This document shows, piece after piece, positions 41,566 through 49,468 of a DNA stretch of 64,000 nt. The notes below the pieces were generated by a model. That model saw only the letters and a program-made list of their open reading frames with translations. It made no database searches and was not told where the DNA came from. The stretch is from JANPPS01 sp965246925 (lineage in GTDB: Bacteria; Pseudomonadota; Alphaproteobacteria; Acetobacterales; Acetobacteraceae). Position 1 is the stretch's first letter. Each line of letters begins with the position of its first letter. The stretch is taken from the NCBI GenBank assembly GCA_965246925.1, contig OZ251994.1, positions 744,001 to 808,000 on the forward strand, read 5' to 3'. Position numbers and translations under genes: made by a program.

Positions 41566-43246
41566 CCTCCCAGCAGATCACGTGCGCGGGCGGCGGGTCG
41601 GCATACAGCGCCGCGACTTCGGCCGCGCGCCGGCGCAGCAGCGTGGCCTGATTGAGCGAGCCCTTGTCGGTGATCTCCCCGGCGTCGATCGAGGGTGCGC
41701 CGTCCAGCATCGCCACCCGCACGATCCGGCTGGCGCTACCGCCCAACTGCGCCGCCAGCACCGCGCGAAGCCGCGCCCGGAGCTCCGGCGTCTCCGCCTC
41801 GGGCAGGATCAGCAGCGCGCCAAGCCAATCCCGGCCGTGCCCGGCGATGACGGCGTCCCGCACCCAGGGCGCCATCGCCTCGATGAACCGGGCGCGCAGC
41901 GGCCCCACGCTGACCCACGTGCCCGACAGCAGCTTGAAATCCTCCGTGAGCCGCCCGTCGAACCGCAGCCCCTGCGCCGGCTCCGCCCCCACCCACGCCA
42001 GCGCGTCCCCCATGCGGAAATAGCCTTCGTCATCGAACGAATCGGCCGTGCGCGCCGCGTCCCGCCAGTAGCCCGGCGTGATGCTGGGCCCGCGCACCCG
42101 CGCCTCGAGCTTCGGCCCGACCGGCGCCAGCTTCACCTCGATTCCGCACACCGGCAGCCCGACATGCCCGGCGGCCGTGTTTCCCGGACCGTGCACGAAC
42201 GCCATGGGCGCCGTCTCGGTCGAGCCGAGGCCGGTGTACATCGGCACCGCCGCCCCCGTCGCGGCCGCGGACAGCCGGCCCAGCCGGTCCCACAGCGGCT
42301 GCGGCAGGCTGGCGGCGGCGTAGAACGGCAGCTGCATCCGGCTCCAGAACCGCCGGTTGAGCGCCGGGTCGGCGTCCAAATGCCCGGCCAGCACGTCCCA
42401 CCCCTTCGGCACCGCCATGTGCACCGTGGGCGTGACGGTGCGTAGCCGCTCCAGCGTCGGCCCGAACTGACCCGGCATCGGCCGCCCGGCGTCGATATGC
42501 AGCGTGCCGCCATGGGTCAGGATGCAGTTGAAATTGTTGTTGCCGCCGAACGTATGGCTCCACGGCAGCCAATCCACCATCACCGGCGGCGCGTTTGCCA
42601 GGAATCGGAAATGCGCGCCGATCATGGCCTGATTGGCGCACAGCATGCGGTGCGTGTTGATCACTGCCTTGGGCGCGCCGGTCGAGCCGGAGGTGAACAG
42701 CAGCTTGGCCACGTCGTCCGGACCGGCGCCGGGTAGGGCGGCCGGCGCCGCATGCAGCGGTGCCAGGCTGGTCAGCACCTCGACATCCGGCGGAAGCGTG
42801 CGCAGCGCCGCGGCAAAGCCGTCCCCCTCGGCGAACACCAGGCCCGGCGTGGTCAGCGCCACCATCTGGCCGAGCTTCGCGTGGTCCGTGCTGAGCAACG
42901 AATACGCGGTCGAAACCGGCGCATACGGCACCCCGGCCCATAGGCAGGCGAGGCCCAGCACCGCATGATCGATGCTGTTGCCGGACAAGATCATGACCGG
43001 ACGCTCCGCCGATAGGCCGCGCGACAGCAGGCCCGACGCCAGCGTGCGCGCCGCGTCCCGCGCCTCGGCGTAGGTCAGCGTGCGCCCGCCGGCCTCGGTC
43101 AGGAACTCGCGGTCCGGCGCGTGGTCCGCCCAATGGTTCAAGGGCGTGATCAGCGTGGCCGGGTAGGGCGGCAGGTCATGCGTGGCCCACAGCAGGGTGC
43201 TGCCATCCGGACGGTGCGTCACGTGCACGTCCGGCGTGCGGATCAC
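41546..43246 (-). CDS. Feruloyl-CoA-synthase-like AMP-forming ligase
   Basis: Activates a carboxylic acid, probably aromatic, to a CoA thioester. The 566-residue protein has the P-loop KLLFTSGSTGAPKAVINTH, WLPWSHTFGGNNNFN, TGLGSTETAPMA and GDALAWV. This pattern (SHTFGGNNNF, MYTGLGSTE, SITPGYWRD) matches feruloyl-CoA synthases of the bacterial type. The C-terminal domain is shortened at the usual catalytic Lys region, as in that group. It overlaps crotonase and thioesterase genes on either side. Confidence 0.88.
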   Translation of the reverse strand: MIRTPDVHVTHRPDGSTLLWATHDLPPYPATLITPLNHWADHAPDREFLTEAGGRTLTYAEARDAARTLASGLLSRGLSAERPVMILSGNSIDHAVLGLACLWAGVPYAPVSTAYSLLSTDHAKLGQMVALTTPGLVFAEGDGFAAALRTLPPDVEVLTSLAPLHAAPAALPGAGPDDVAKLLFTSGSTGAPKAVINTHRMLCANQAMIGAHFRFLANAPPVMVDWLPWSHTFGGNNNFNCILTHGGTLHIDAGRPMPGQFGPTLERLRTVTPTVHMAVPKGWDVLAGHLDADPALNRRFWSRMQLPFYAAASLPQPLWDRLGRLSAAATGAAVPMYTGLGSTETAPMAFVHGPGNTAAGHVGLPVCGIEVKLAPVGPKLEARVRGPSITPGYWRDAARTADSFDDEGYFRMGDALAWVGAEPAQGLRFDGRLTEDFKLLSGTWVSVGPLRARFIEAMAPWVRDAVIAGHGRDWLGALLILPEAETPELRARLRAVLAAQLGGSASRIVRVAMLDGAPSIDAGEITDKGSLNQATLLRRRAAEVAALYADPPPAHVICWEGAHVPA

Positions 43247-44007
43247 GAATGCACCACCTTGGCCGCGCGCTTCTCCAGAAACGCCGCAAGCCGCTGTTGC
43301 GCTTCGTCATCGGCGGCGGCGATGGCGGACATCAGGCTTTCCGTCAGGTAGCCTGTGGCCGGGTCCGCGCCGGCGATCCGCGGCAGGGCGTGCAGGACGG
43401 CGAAGTTGCTGAGCGGCGCGTTGTCCGCGATGCGCCGGGCGAGGGTCAGCGCATGCGCCACGCTATCGGCCTCCACATACTGCGACAGCCCGATCGCCAT
43501 GCCGTCCGCCGCGCCGTAGGTCCGTCCCGTCAGCATCATGTCCGCCATCCGCGCCGCGCCGATCAGGCGGGGGATGCGCACGGACCCGCCGCCACCCACG
43601 AACAGGCCGCGCGTCCCCTCCGGCAGGGCATAGAACGTGCTAGGGTCCGCCACGCGGATATGGGCCGCCGCCGCGAGTTCGAGCCCGCCGCCGATCACCG
43701 CGCCCCGCAGCGCCGCCACGACCGGCAGGGTGCCGGACTCGATGGCCGCAAACGCCCGGTGCCACAGCCGGCTGTGCTGGACGCCCTGGGCGGGGCTGTG
43801 ATGCTGCACGTCGGACAGATCGAGCCCGGCAGAAAAGTGCTCGCCCTCCCCGCTGATGACCACCGCGCGGACACTATCGGGTGGGGTGTCGAAGAACTGG
43901 CGCAGCGCCTCAATCATGGGAACGTTCAGCGCATTGCGCTTGGCCGGGCGGCACAGGCGGACGTGCGCCACCGCTCCCTCGAGCGTCCAGCTGACCGGGC
44001 CCGCCAT
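43243..44007 (-). CDS. Crotonase/enoyl-CoA hydratase family protein
   Basis: A 254-residue crotonase-fold protein. The oxyanion-hole regions are GEGEHFSAGLDLSD and ALRGAVIGGGLELAAAAHIRVAD. The FALPEG position reads FYALPEGTRGLFVGGGGSVRIPRLIG, where a catalytic Glu is at the expected position. It may hydrate or cleave a CoA ester such as feruloyl-CoA. A GGGGGAT site precedes the ATG at 44007; the frame is open much further upstream through the divergent gene, which is discarded. It overlaps the ligase gene by 4 bp. Confidence 0.9.
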   Translation of the reverse strand: MAGPVSWTLEGAVAHVRLCRPAKRNALNVPMIEALRQFFDTPPDSVRAVVISGEGEHFSAGLDLSDVQHHSPAQGVQHSRLWHRAFAAIESGTLPVVAALRGAVIGGGLELAAAAHIRVADPSTFYALPEGTRGLFVGGGGSVRIPRLIGAARMADMMLTGRTYGAADGMAIGLSQYVEADSVAHALTLARRIADNAPLSNFAVLHALPRIAGADPATGYLTESLMSAIAAADDEAQQRLAAFLEKRAAKVVHS

Positions 44008-44076
44008 TGTTATCCCCCCATTTATGACCGACCGTAGGAGGGCGATGCCGGATAGGCAAGCGGAGGAACTGGACAT

Positions 44077-45009
44077 ATGAGGGTGCAGCAGGCGGCCGTG
44101 ATCGGCACCGGGGTGATCGGCGCGAGCTGGGTTGCGGTGTTCCTGGCCCGCGGGCTGGACGTCTCCGCCTACGACCCGGCGCCGGGTGCCGAGGGCCGGC
44201 TGATGGACGCCGTGGCGGCGCATTGGCCCACGTTGGACGCCATCGGCTTGCAGCCCGGCGCCGACACCGCCCGGCTTCGCTGGGCGGCCACGCTGGACGG
44301 CGCGCTGGACGGCGCCGGGTTCGTCCAGGAAAACGGGCCGGAGCGGCTGGCTCCGAAACAGGAGCTGTTCCAGGCCATGGCTGCGGTCACCGGGCCGGAG
44401 GTGATCCTGGCCACCTCCAGTTCGACGTTGATGATCAGCGACATCCAGCCCGGCTGCCGCCACCCCGGCCGCATCGTGCTCGGCCACCCCTTCAACCCGC
44501 CGCACCTCATTCCTTTGATCGAGGTCGTGGGCGGGCGGGAGACGGAGCCGCACGCCATCGACGCGGCCATGGCCTTCTATCGCCAGGTCGGCCACCACCC
44601 CATCCGCCTCAAGCGCGAAATGAAGGGCCACGTCGCCAACCGGCTGCAGGCGGCGCTCTGGCAGGAGGCGTATCATCTGCTGATGGAGGGCGTGGCCGAC
44701 GTGGGCGACATCGACGCCGCCATCGCGCACGGCCCCGGCCTCCGCTGGGCGCTGCTGGGCCCGTTCCTCAACCTGCATCTATCCGGCGGTCCCGGCGGCA
44801 TGGCCCACATGCTGGCCCATCTCGGCCCGCCGACCGAGGCCATGTGGCGCGACCTCGGCCACGTCACCCTCGACCCGGCGACCTCGGCGCTGATCGCGGC
44901 CAAGACGGCGGAGATGGTCGCGGCCCTTCCGCTGGCCGAGACCATGGCAGCGCGGGACCGAGTTCTGGTCGAATTGCTCAAGGCCAAAGCAGCGTCAGTG
45001 CTGCCTTAA
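44077..45009 (+). CDS. 3-hydroxyacid / 3-hydroxyacyl-CoA dehydrogenase (lambda-crystallin, carnitine dehydrogenase-like)
   Basis: NAD-dependent oxidation of a beta-hydroxy acid to the beta-keto acid. The 310-residue protein has VIGTGVIGASWVAVFLARG, FVQENGPERLAPKQELF, ATSSSTLMISD and VLGHPFNPPHLIPLIEVVGG with the catalytic His. The short C-terminus lacks the second domain of fatty-acid enzymes. The pattern is closest to L-gulonate 3-dehydrogenase and L-carnitine dehydrogenase. It is divergent from the crotonase gene. Its product type (beta-keto acid) is the BKACE substrate type, linking it to the opposite-strand cluster. Confidence 0.88.
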   Translation: MRVQQAAVIGTGVIGASWVAVFLARGLDVSAYDPAPGAEGRLMDAVAAHWPTLDAIGLQPGADTARLRWAATLDGALDGAGFVQENGPERLAPKQELFQAMAAVTGPEVILATSSSTLMISDIQPGCRHPGRIVLGHPFNPPHLIPLIEVVGGRETEPHAIDAAMAFYRQVGHHPIRLKREMKGHVANRLQAALWQEAYHLLMEGVADVGDIDAAIAHGPGLRWALLGPFLNLHLSGGPGGMAHMLAHLGPPTEAMWRDLGHVTLDPATSALIAAKTAEMVAALPLAETMAARDRVLVELLKAKAASVLP

Positions 45010-45042
45010 TGCCAAGGCCCAAAAGTGCGACTTGTCGTAACC

Positions 45043-45105
45043 CGTCATTGCGAGCCGCCTGCCGAAGCGAAGCAGCGCAACAGGCATGCCTGATACCCCT
45101 GGACT
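45043..45105. repeat. Dispersed repeat family 2 copy
   Basis: CGTCATTGCGAGCCGCCTGCCGAAGCGAAGCAG, then CCCCTGGACTG, corresponds to the repeat at 25.62 kb. It lies at the border of an AT-rich islet. Confidence 0.65.
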
Positions 45106-45202
45106 GAAAAGATCATTGGTCATGAGCTTGAATAGGACGGTACGGAGTAAAACTGAGATATATCCACTCCGTGCAAATTAAAGTATTTTCAATTTGGAGG
45201 TT

Positions 45203-45391
45203 ATGTTGTCGCATAGGCCGCTCATCATCGACGAAGAGCAATCCGTGGCCGAGAGTGGCGAGGACGCGTTCCGCCGCATAGCGGCACGTAAGCTGCGCGA
45301 ACGGGGCTGTCCGGAGCAAGAGATACAGTCGTCCGTGCAACGTCTTCTCGGAAAACGGATGGACCTTGAACTCGATGGCCTCAAATCGTGA
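45203..45391 (+). CDS. Short unknown protein in AT-rich islet (1)
   Basis: A 62-residue charged protein (for example SGEDAFRRIAARKLRERG and QRLLGKRMDLELDGL) that I do not recognise. A GGAGG site lies only 2 bases before the ATG at 45203, so the TTG at 45206 is an alternative start. Base composition is clearly poorer in G+C than the surroundings. It is followed by a second short ORF on the same strand. The coding status is uncertain. Confidence 0.4.
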   Translation: MLSHRPLIIDEEQSVAESGEDAFRRIAARKLRERGCPEQEIQSSVQRLLGKRMDLELDGLKS

Positions 45392-45403
45392 ATGTGAATA
45401 GAC

Positions 45404-45634
45404 TTGCCAAGGCCCGGCTTTTCGCTTTTTGTTGAGCAAGTATTTTCTTTATATGAGGTGGTCCGTCGAGAGACGGATCCTAGAAAGGTTATAATCCGGT
45501 GCCGACAAGTGATCAATCAACTTAATCAATACAAGCCGAATGACGATGACGAAGAGATCAACATCGAGACCGCAATCGAGTTGTTTGAAGATTTATTGCG
45601 GCGAGCCGAACTTAAGCTGAAGCTCAGCCGCTAA
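45404..45634 (+). CDS. Short unknown protein in AT-rich islet (2)
   Basis: A possible 76-residue protein starting from TTG at 45404, or from GTG at 45458. The body DPRKVIIRCRQVINQLNQYKPN followed by NIETAIELFEDLLRRAELKLKLSR is amphipathic and helix-forming. I recognise no domain. Codon use is AT-richer than in neighbouring genes, suggesting foreign origin. Toxin-antitoxin or phage-derived roles are possible but not shown. Confidence 0.4.
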   Translation: MPRPGFSLFVEQVFSLYEVVRRETDPRKVIIRCRQVINQLNQYKPNDDDEEINIETAIELFEDLLRRAELKLKLSR

Positions 45635-45760
45635 TCATAGCTGACAGACGGGCTTGAAGCGGTGCGCTGAAGCCCACCTTGCATTCGTTCCAGGCCTCAA
45701 GCACGCAGGCGTGAAGCTCGTGGGGTTACGGCGTACCGCCAGGTGTGCGAGTCTGCGACA

Positions 45761-46954
45761 ATGCCCTATCCGACCTGGCTGCCGGTCCTGCTTGGCTTCT
45801 TGACGGCCGTGGGGCCGCTCTCGACCGACATGTACCTGCCCGCCTTTCCCGCCATCGAGGCCTCGCTCGGCGGGCGGCCCGGCACGGCGCAGATCACGCT
45901 GGCGACCTGGTTCCTGGGCCTGGCCGTGGGCCAGATCACGCAGGGGTCGCTGGCGGACCGGTATGGCCGGCGCGGGCCGCTCATGGCGGGGACGGCGCTG
46001 TATGCGGTGGCCAACGCCGGGTGCGCGCTGGCGCCCGACCTGTTCACGCTCTCTCTGCTGCGCTTCGTGGCCGCGGTCGGCGGGTCCGCCAGCATGGTCA
46101 TCCCCCGCGCCATCGTGCGGGACCTGGCCGACGGGCACGCGGCCGCCCGGCTCATGTCCAAGCTGATGCTCGTCATGGGCGTGGCGCCCATCCTGGCACC
46201 GACCCTGGGCGGCCTCGTGCTCGGCTTTGCGCCCTGGCACGCCATCTTCTGGATCACCGCCGTCTATGGCGGCGTCTGCTCGGTCGTCGTCCTCCGGCTG
46301 CTGCCCGAGACCTTGGCGCCCGAGCGGCGGCAGCGGCTGGGCTTCGGCTCCATGGTGCGCCGCTTCGGGCTGGTGCTGCAGGACCGGGTGTTCCTATCCT
46401 ATGCGCTGATGGGCGGGTTCGGCATGTTCGGCATGTTCGCCTATATCGGCGGCTCGGCGGCGGTGCTGATCCAGCGCTACCACTTCTCCCCGGCGCAATA
46501 CGGCATGCTGTTCGGCGCGTCGGCCGCCATGTTCATCCTGGCGTCGCAGATTAATCCCCGCCTGCTGCCGCGCTTCGGCGCGCCCCGCGTGATCCGCACG
46601 GCGCTGTGGGTCACGCTGGCGGCGGCCGTGATCGAGGCGCTGTGCGCCTGGCTGCAATTCGGCGGGTTCTGGGGATTGGTCATTCCCGTCGTGGTTCTGA
46701 TGGGCAGCATGGGCTTCATCATGCCCAACTCCGCCGTCGGCGCCCTGTCCCGCCACGCCGCCCAGGCCGGCAGCGCCTCCGCCCTGATGGGCACGATGCA
46801 GTTCTGCCTGGCCGCGCTGTCCGGCATCCTGGTGGGCGCGCTTAGCGACGGCACGGCCCGTCCGCTGGCGACGCTCATTCTGATTGGCGCAGTGGGCGCG
46901 TTCAGCGCCGACCGGCTGCGTCCGGCGCCGGTCTTGGTAAAAGCGGAGGTTTGA
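45761..46954 (+). CDS. Bcr/CflA-type MFS drug efflux transporter
   Basis: A 397-residue 12-helix proton antiporter for drugs or other small compounds. LLGFLTAVGPLSTDMYLPAFP at the N-terminus is the Bcr/CflA signature. The MFS motif ADRYGRRGPLMAG follows at loop 2-3 and RAIVRDLADGHAAARL comes after helix 4. The ATG at 45761 is preferred; a GTG at 45743 would add six residues. The substrate is unknown. It is not in an evident operon. Confidence 0.93.
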   Translation: MPYPTWLPVLLGFLTAVGPLSTDMYLPAFPAIEASLGGRPGTAQITLATWFLGLAVGQITQGSLADRYGRRGPLMAGTALYAVANAGCALAPDLFTLSLLRFVAAVGGSASMVIPRAIVRDLADGHAAARLMSKLMLVMGVAPILAPTLGGLVLGFAPWHAIFWITAVYGGVCSVVVLRLLPETLAPERRQRLGFGSMVRRFGLVLQDRVFLSYALMGGFGMFGMFAYIGGSAAVLIQRYHFSPAQYGMLFGASAAMFILASQINPRLLPRFGAPRVIRTALWVTLAAAVIEALCAWLQFGGFWGLVIPVVVLMGSMGFIMPNSAVGALSRHAAQAGSASALMGTMQFCLAALSGILVGALSDGTARPLATLILIGAVGAFSADRLRPAPVLVKAEV

Positions 46955-47271
46955 GGGTCGTCCGCCGATCAACAACCACCCGCCATTGCAAGCCCCTCGG
47001 CTGCCCGGCGCTGGTGCCGCGCCCGATGCGCCGGTGGGTGAGGGCGGCGCCGGAACGAGGCCGCCTCTGCGCGCCGGCCTTGACCCGGTCGAGCGATTGG
47101 CGCAGGCGCAATGAACGTCTGGGTCGCGTTGAACGAAGCCGGCACGTCGGTCCACCCTGCGGTCAGACGGGCACCCTCGCATCGAAACGGGATGCGGACG
47201 ATCCGGGCGGGGCCGGGCTTCCGGCGCGCGCCTAACTCTGCTAGAGGTCGCGGCAGAACAGGAGAAATTAG
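46955..47271. other. Intergenic stretch without a convincing gene
   Basis: This 317-bp gap between the MFS and DoxX genes has no reading frame with a good start, ribosome binding site or recognisable domain. A CATTGCAAGCCCCTCGGC segment near 46984 faintly resembles repeat family 2. The last 20 bases contain an AGGAG site for the DoxX gene. The promoter of that gene must lie here, but I could not identify it. Confidence 0.5.
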
Positions 47272-47673
47272 ATGTCGTCTTCCGGAAGCGCGTTCCTTTT
47301 GCTGGGCCGGGTCATGGCGAGCGTCATCTTCATCTTGAGCGGCTACGGCAAGGCGGTGGCCATGGCGGGCACGGTCGGGTTCTTTACGAAGATCGGCGTC
47401 CCGGTGCCGGAGATCGCGTACTACGTCGCTGTCATCGTGGAGCTGGGCGGCGGCTTGTTGCTTCTAGTGGGGTTCCAGACACCCATCGTGGCACTGATCC
47501 TTGCGGTATTCTGCGTTGCATCGGCTCTGCTGGCGCACACCAATTTCGCTGACATGGCGCAGCAGATCCAGTTCATGAAAAACCTGGCGATGGCAGGTGG
47601 TTACTTGGCGTTTGCCGCGGCTGGGGCGGGGGCCTTCAGCGTGGACGGCATGCGCCGCCGGACCGTCGTGTAG
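47272..47673 (+). CDS. DoxX family membrane protein
   Basis: A 133-residue protein with four predicted membrane helices (about 9-28, 49-70, 73-93 and 105-124). FLLLGRVMASVIFILSGYGKAVAM at the N-terminus and FLGNLA-like FMKNLAMAGGYLAFAAAG are typical of DoxX. Some family members take part in thiosulfate or oxidative-stress-related functions; no specific role is evident here. A GGAG site precedes the ATG. Confidence 0.9.
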   Translation: MSSSGSAFLLLGRVMASVIFILSGYGKAVAMAGTVGFFTKIGVPVPEIAYYVAVIVELGGGLLLLVGFQTPIVALILAVFCVASALLAHTNFADMAQQIQFMKNLAMAGGYLAFAAAGAGAFSVDGMRRRTVV

Positions 47674-47705
47674 AGGTCCATTTTGCACTGAGCTTGTCTC
47701 CAACT

Positions 47706-47842
47706 CGTCAGCCCTGAGTTTGTCGAAGGGCGGCACCGCCAGGCCGCCCTCGACCGAGCTTCGGACGAACAGAGACCCACAGCTTGCGTCACCTGAGCGC
47801 CTCGATCAGCGTCGATGCCGTGCCGTCCTTCGACAGGATCAG
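47706..47842. repeat. Dispersed repeat family 3, inverted pair
   Basis: GTCAGCCCTGAGTTTGTCGAAGGGCGG (47706-47732) and its approximate complement GTCCTTCGACAGGATCAG (about 47824-47841) lie in the gap between the convergent DoxX and response-regulator genes. A further partial copy (CACTGAGCTTGTC) is at 47686. The pair could fold into a hairpin and act as a shared terminator. Confidence 0.65.
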
Positions 47843-47857
47843 AAGCGCATGACCGTG

Positions 47858-48625
47858 TCAGGCCATGGCAGCCACCCGCGCCTCGGCCGGCACCGTTTCC
47901 GGCGGGCGTAGCCAGTAGCCGGCCGTTCGTATGCTCTGGATCAACAGCGCGCCGTTCTCATCCCGCGGCAGCTTATGCCGCAGGTTGAACACCAATTGGT
48001 CCACGCTGCGGTCGGCCCGCCACGGACGGCCCAGTGCCACCTCAGACAGCCGGTCGCGCGAGACCGGGGCGCCGTGAGCGGCGATCAGCGCCTCGAGCGC
48101 ATTGAACTCCGCCCCGGTCAGGGCGATGCGCTGCCCATCGTCCGTCTGCACCGTCCGATGTGACATGTTGATGCGCAGCGGCCCGATCTGCAGCACATGC
48201 GCCCGCTGCCCCCCAGCCCGGTTGCCGGTGCTGACCCGGCGATGCACCGCGCGGATGCGCGCCACCATTTCCCGCAACGGCGGCGGCTTCGGCAAGAAAT
48301 CGTCCGCGCCCATCTCGAGCCCGACGATGCGGTCCGCCTCCTCCTGCTGATCCGAGATGATCAACACGCCGCAATCCACCCGCTCGGCAAAGCGCGCCAG
48401 CAGCGACAGCCCGCTTACATCCGGCAATCCGTGATCCAGCAGCACGATTTGCGGACGGAAGCTGTTGAGCAATTCGAGCGCCGACGCACTGTTCCCGGCC
48501 CATAGGCTGGGCATGCCTGCGCGAGTGATAGCCCCGGTCAGTGTCGCTGCCAGCGCAGGCGAGTGTTCGACGACCAGTACACGGGGGCGGCTCACGGCCG
48601 TATTATCCTGCCTTGAATTCAGCAT
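47858..48625 (-). CDS. OmpR-family response regulator, atypical receiver
   Basis: A 255-residue protein with a receiver domain (about 14-130) and a C-terminal winged helix (about 155-245, with LTGAEFNALEALIAAHG and RSVDQLVFNLRHKL). The phospho-acceptor Asp64 in VLLDHGLPD and the Lys in FLPKPPPL are present. The usual acidic pair at the first strand is VVEHSP, so only one acidic residue remains and metal binding may be altered. No histidine kinase is adjacent. The ATG at 48625 is used; the frame is open to 48751. Confidence 0.88.
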   Translation of the reverse strand: MLNSRQDNTAVSRPRVLVVEHSPALAATLTGAITRAGMPSLWAGNSASALELLNSFRPQIVLLDHGLPDVSGLSLLARFAERVDCGVLIISDQQEEADRIVGLEMGADDFLPKPPPLREMVARIRAVHRRVSTGNRAGGQRAHVLQIGPLRINMSHRTVQTDDGQRIALTGAEFNALEALIAAHGAPVSRDRLSEVALGRPWRADRSVDQLVFNLRHKLPRDENGALLIQSIRTAGYWLRPPETVPAEARVAAMA

Positions 48626-48877
48626 GGCAGGAACTTGCAACACCCGGCACCGTACACACCTACAGCAAAGCGGGGATCTTTCATGCGCATGGTTCCCTAT
48701 CCCTCGGACACGATCCGAATTCTTATCGGGGGACGGGAGCGGCGCACCCATCGGCCCTAACTAATGTTAACTAACACTAGTCCTGGGCCAATTGATACGT
48801 GTGTTGGATTACATCGGTGCAACCTATGGGGTTGTGATATTTCAGCAACGCATCAAATTACGTGTATGGTCGCCTCA

Positions 48878-49369
48878 TCAGAACGGAATCTCGTCATCGA
48901 GATCGCCGCCCTTCGCAGGCTCCCATGAGGGCGCGTTTCCCGACCGTGCCGGTGCCGCCGCCCGCTCCCGTGGTTCGTAGCCGCCACCCTGTTGAGACCC
49001 AGCGGCTTCATCGCCGCGGCCGCCCAAGAATGTCATCACGCCTCCGAACCGCGGAATGACCACCTCCGTCGTATAACGGTCTTGGCCGGAACCCTGATCC
49101 ACCCACTTACGCGTTTCGATCTTGCCCTCGAGATAGACTTGAGCGCCCTTCTTCAAGTATTTCTCGGCATTCTCCGCCAGCCGCTCATCACGGATTACTA
49201 CGTTGTGCCACTCGGTCTTCGACTTGCGTTCGCCGCTGGTCTTGTCGTTCCAGGTCTCCTCGGTAGCGACGGTCATGTTCACGACCTTACCGCCATTCTG
49301 GAAGCTGCGAGCCTCCGGGTCCTTGCCCAGACGCCCGATCAGGATTACCTTATTGACTGTCCCCGCCAT
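48878..49369 (-). CDS. ssb: Single-stranded DNA-binding protein
   Basis: Homotetrameric protein that coats ssDNA in replication, repair and recombination. The 163-residue protein has the OB fold at 1-112 (MAGTVNKVILIGRLGKDPE, KTEWHNVVI, YLKKGAQVYLEGKI). A Gly/Pro-rich linker and the acidic protein-interaction tip DLDDEIPF end the protein. A GGAGGTGAGTT site precedes the ATG. It is divergent from uvrA, and a LexA-type box lies in the intergenic region, as in many alphaproteobacteria. Confidence 0.97.
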   Translation of the reverse strand: MAGTVNKVILIGRLGKDPEARSFQNGGKVVNMTVATEETWNDKTSGERKSKTEWHNVVIRDERLAENAEKYLKKGAQVYLEGKIETRKWVDQGSGQDRYTTEVVIPRFGGVMTFLGGRGDEAAGSQQGGGYEPRERAAAPARSGNAPSWEPAKGGDLDDEIPF

Positions 49370-49426
49370 AACTCACCTCCGATGAACGTCAGCCATACCA
49401 TATCGCCGCGCGATGCCCTATGATGC

Positions 49427-49441
49427 GAACGATACCAGAAC
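49427..49441. promoter_or_regulatory. LexA (SOS) box between ssb and uvrA
   Basis: GAAC-GATACCA-GAAC is an exact GAAC-N7-GAAC direct repeat, the complement of the alphaproteobacterial LexA consensus GTTC-N7-GTTC. It lies 27 bp before the uvrA ATG and 57 bp from ssb, both DNA-repair genes commonly under LexA control. Confidence 0.85.
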
Positions 49442-49468
49442 ACCGCCTTTAGAACACCAGGAATTTGC

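Noticed and set aside
45113..45516. Minus-strand frames of about 110 codons in the AT-rich islet
   Set aside because: They overlap the two plus-strand short frames, lack good start signals and have less protein-like composition.
46394..47182. Minus-strand frame over the MFS gene end and the following gap
   Set aside because: Gly/Arg/Gln-rich shadow composition without motifs.
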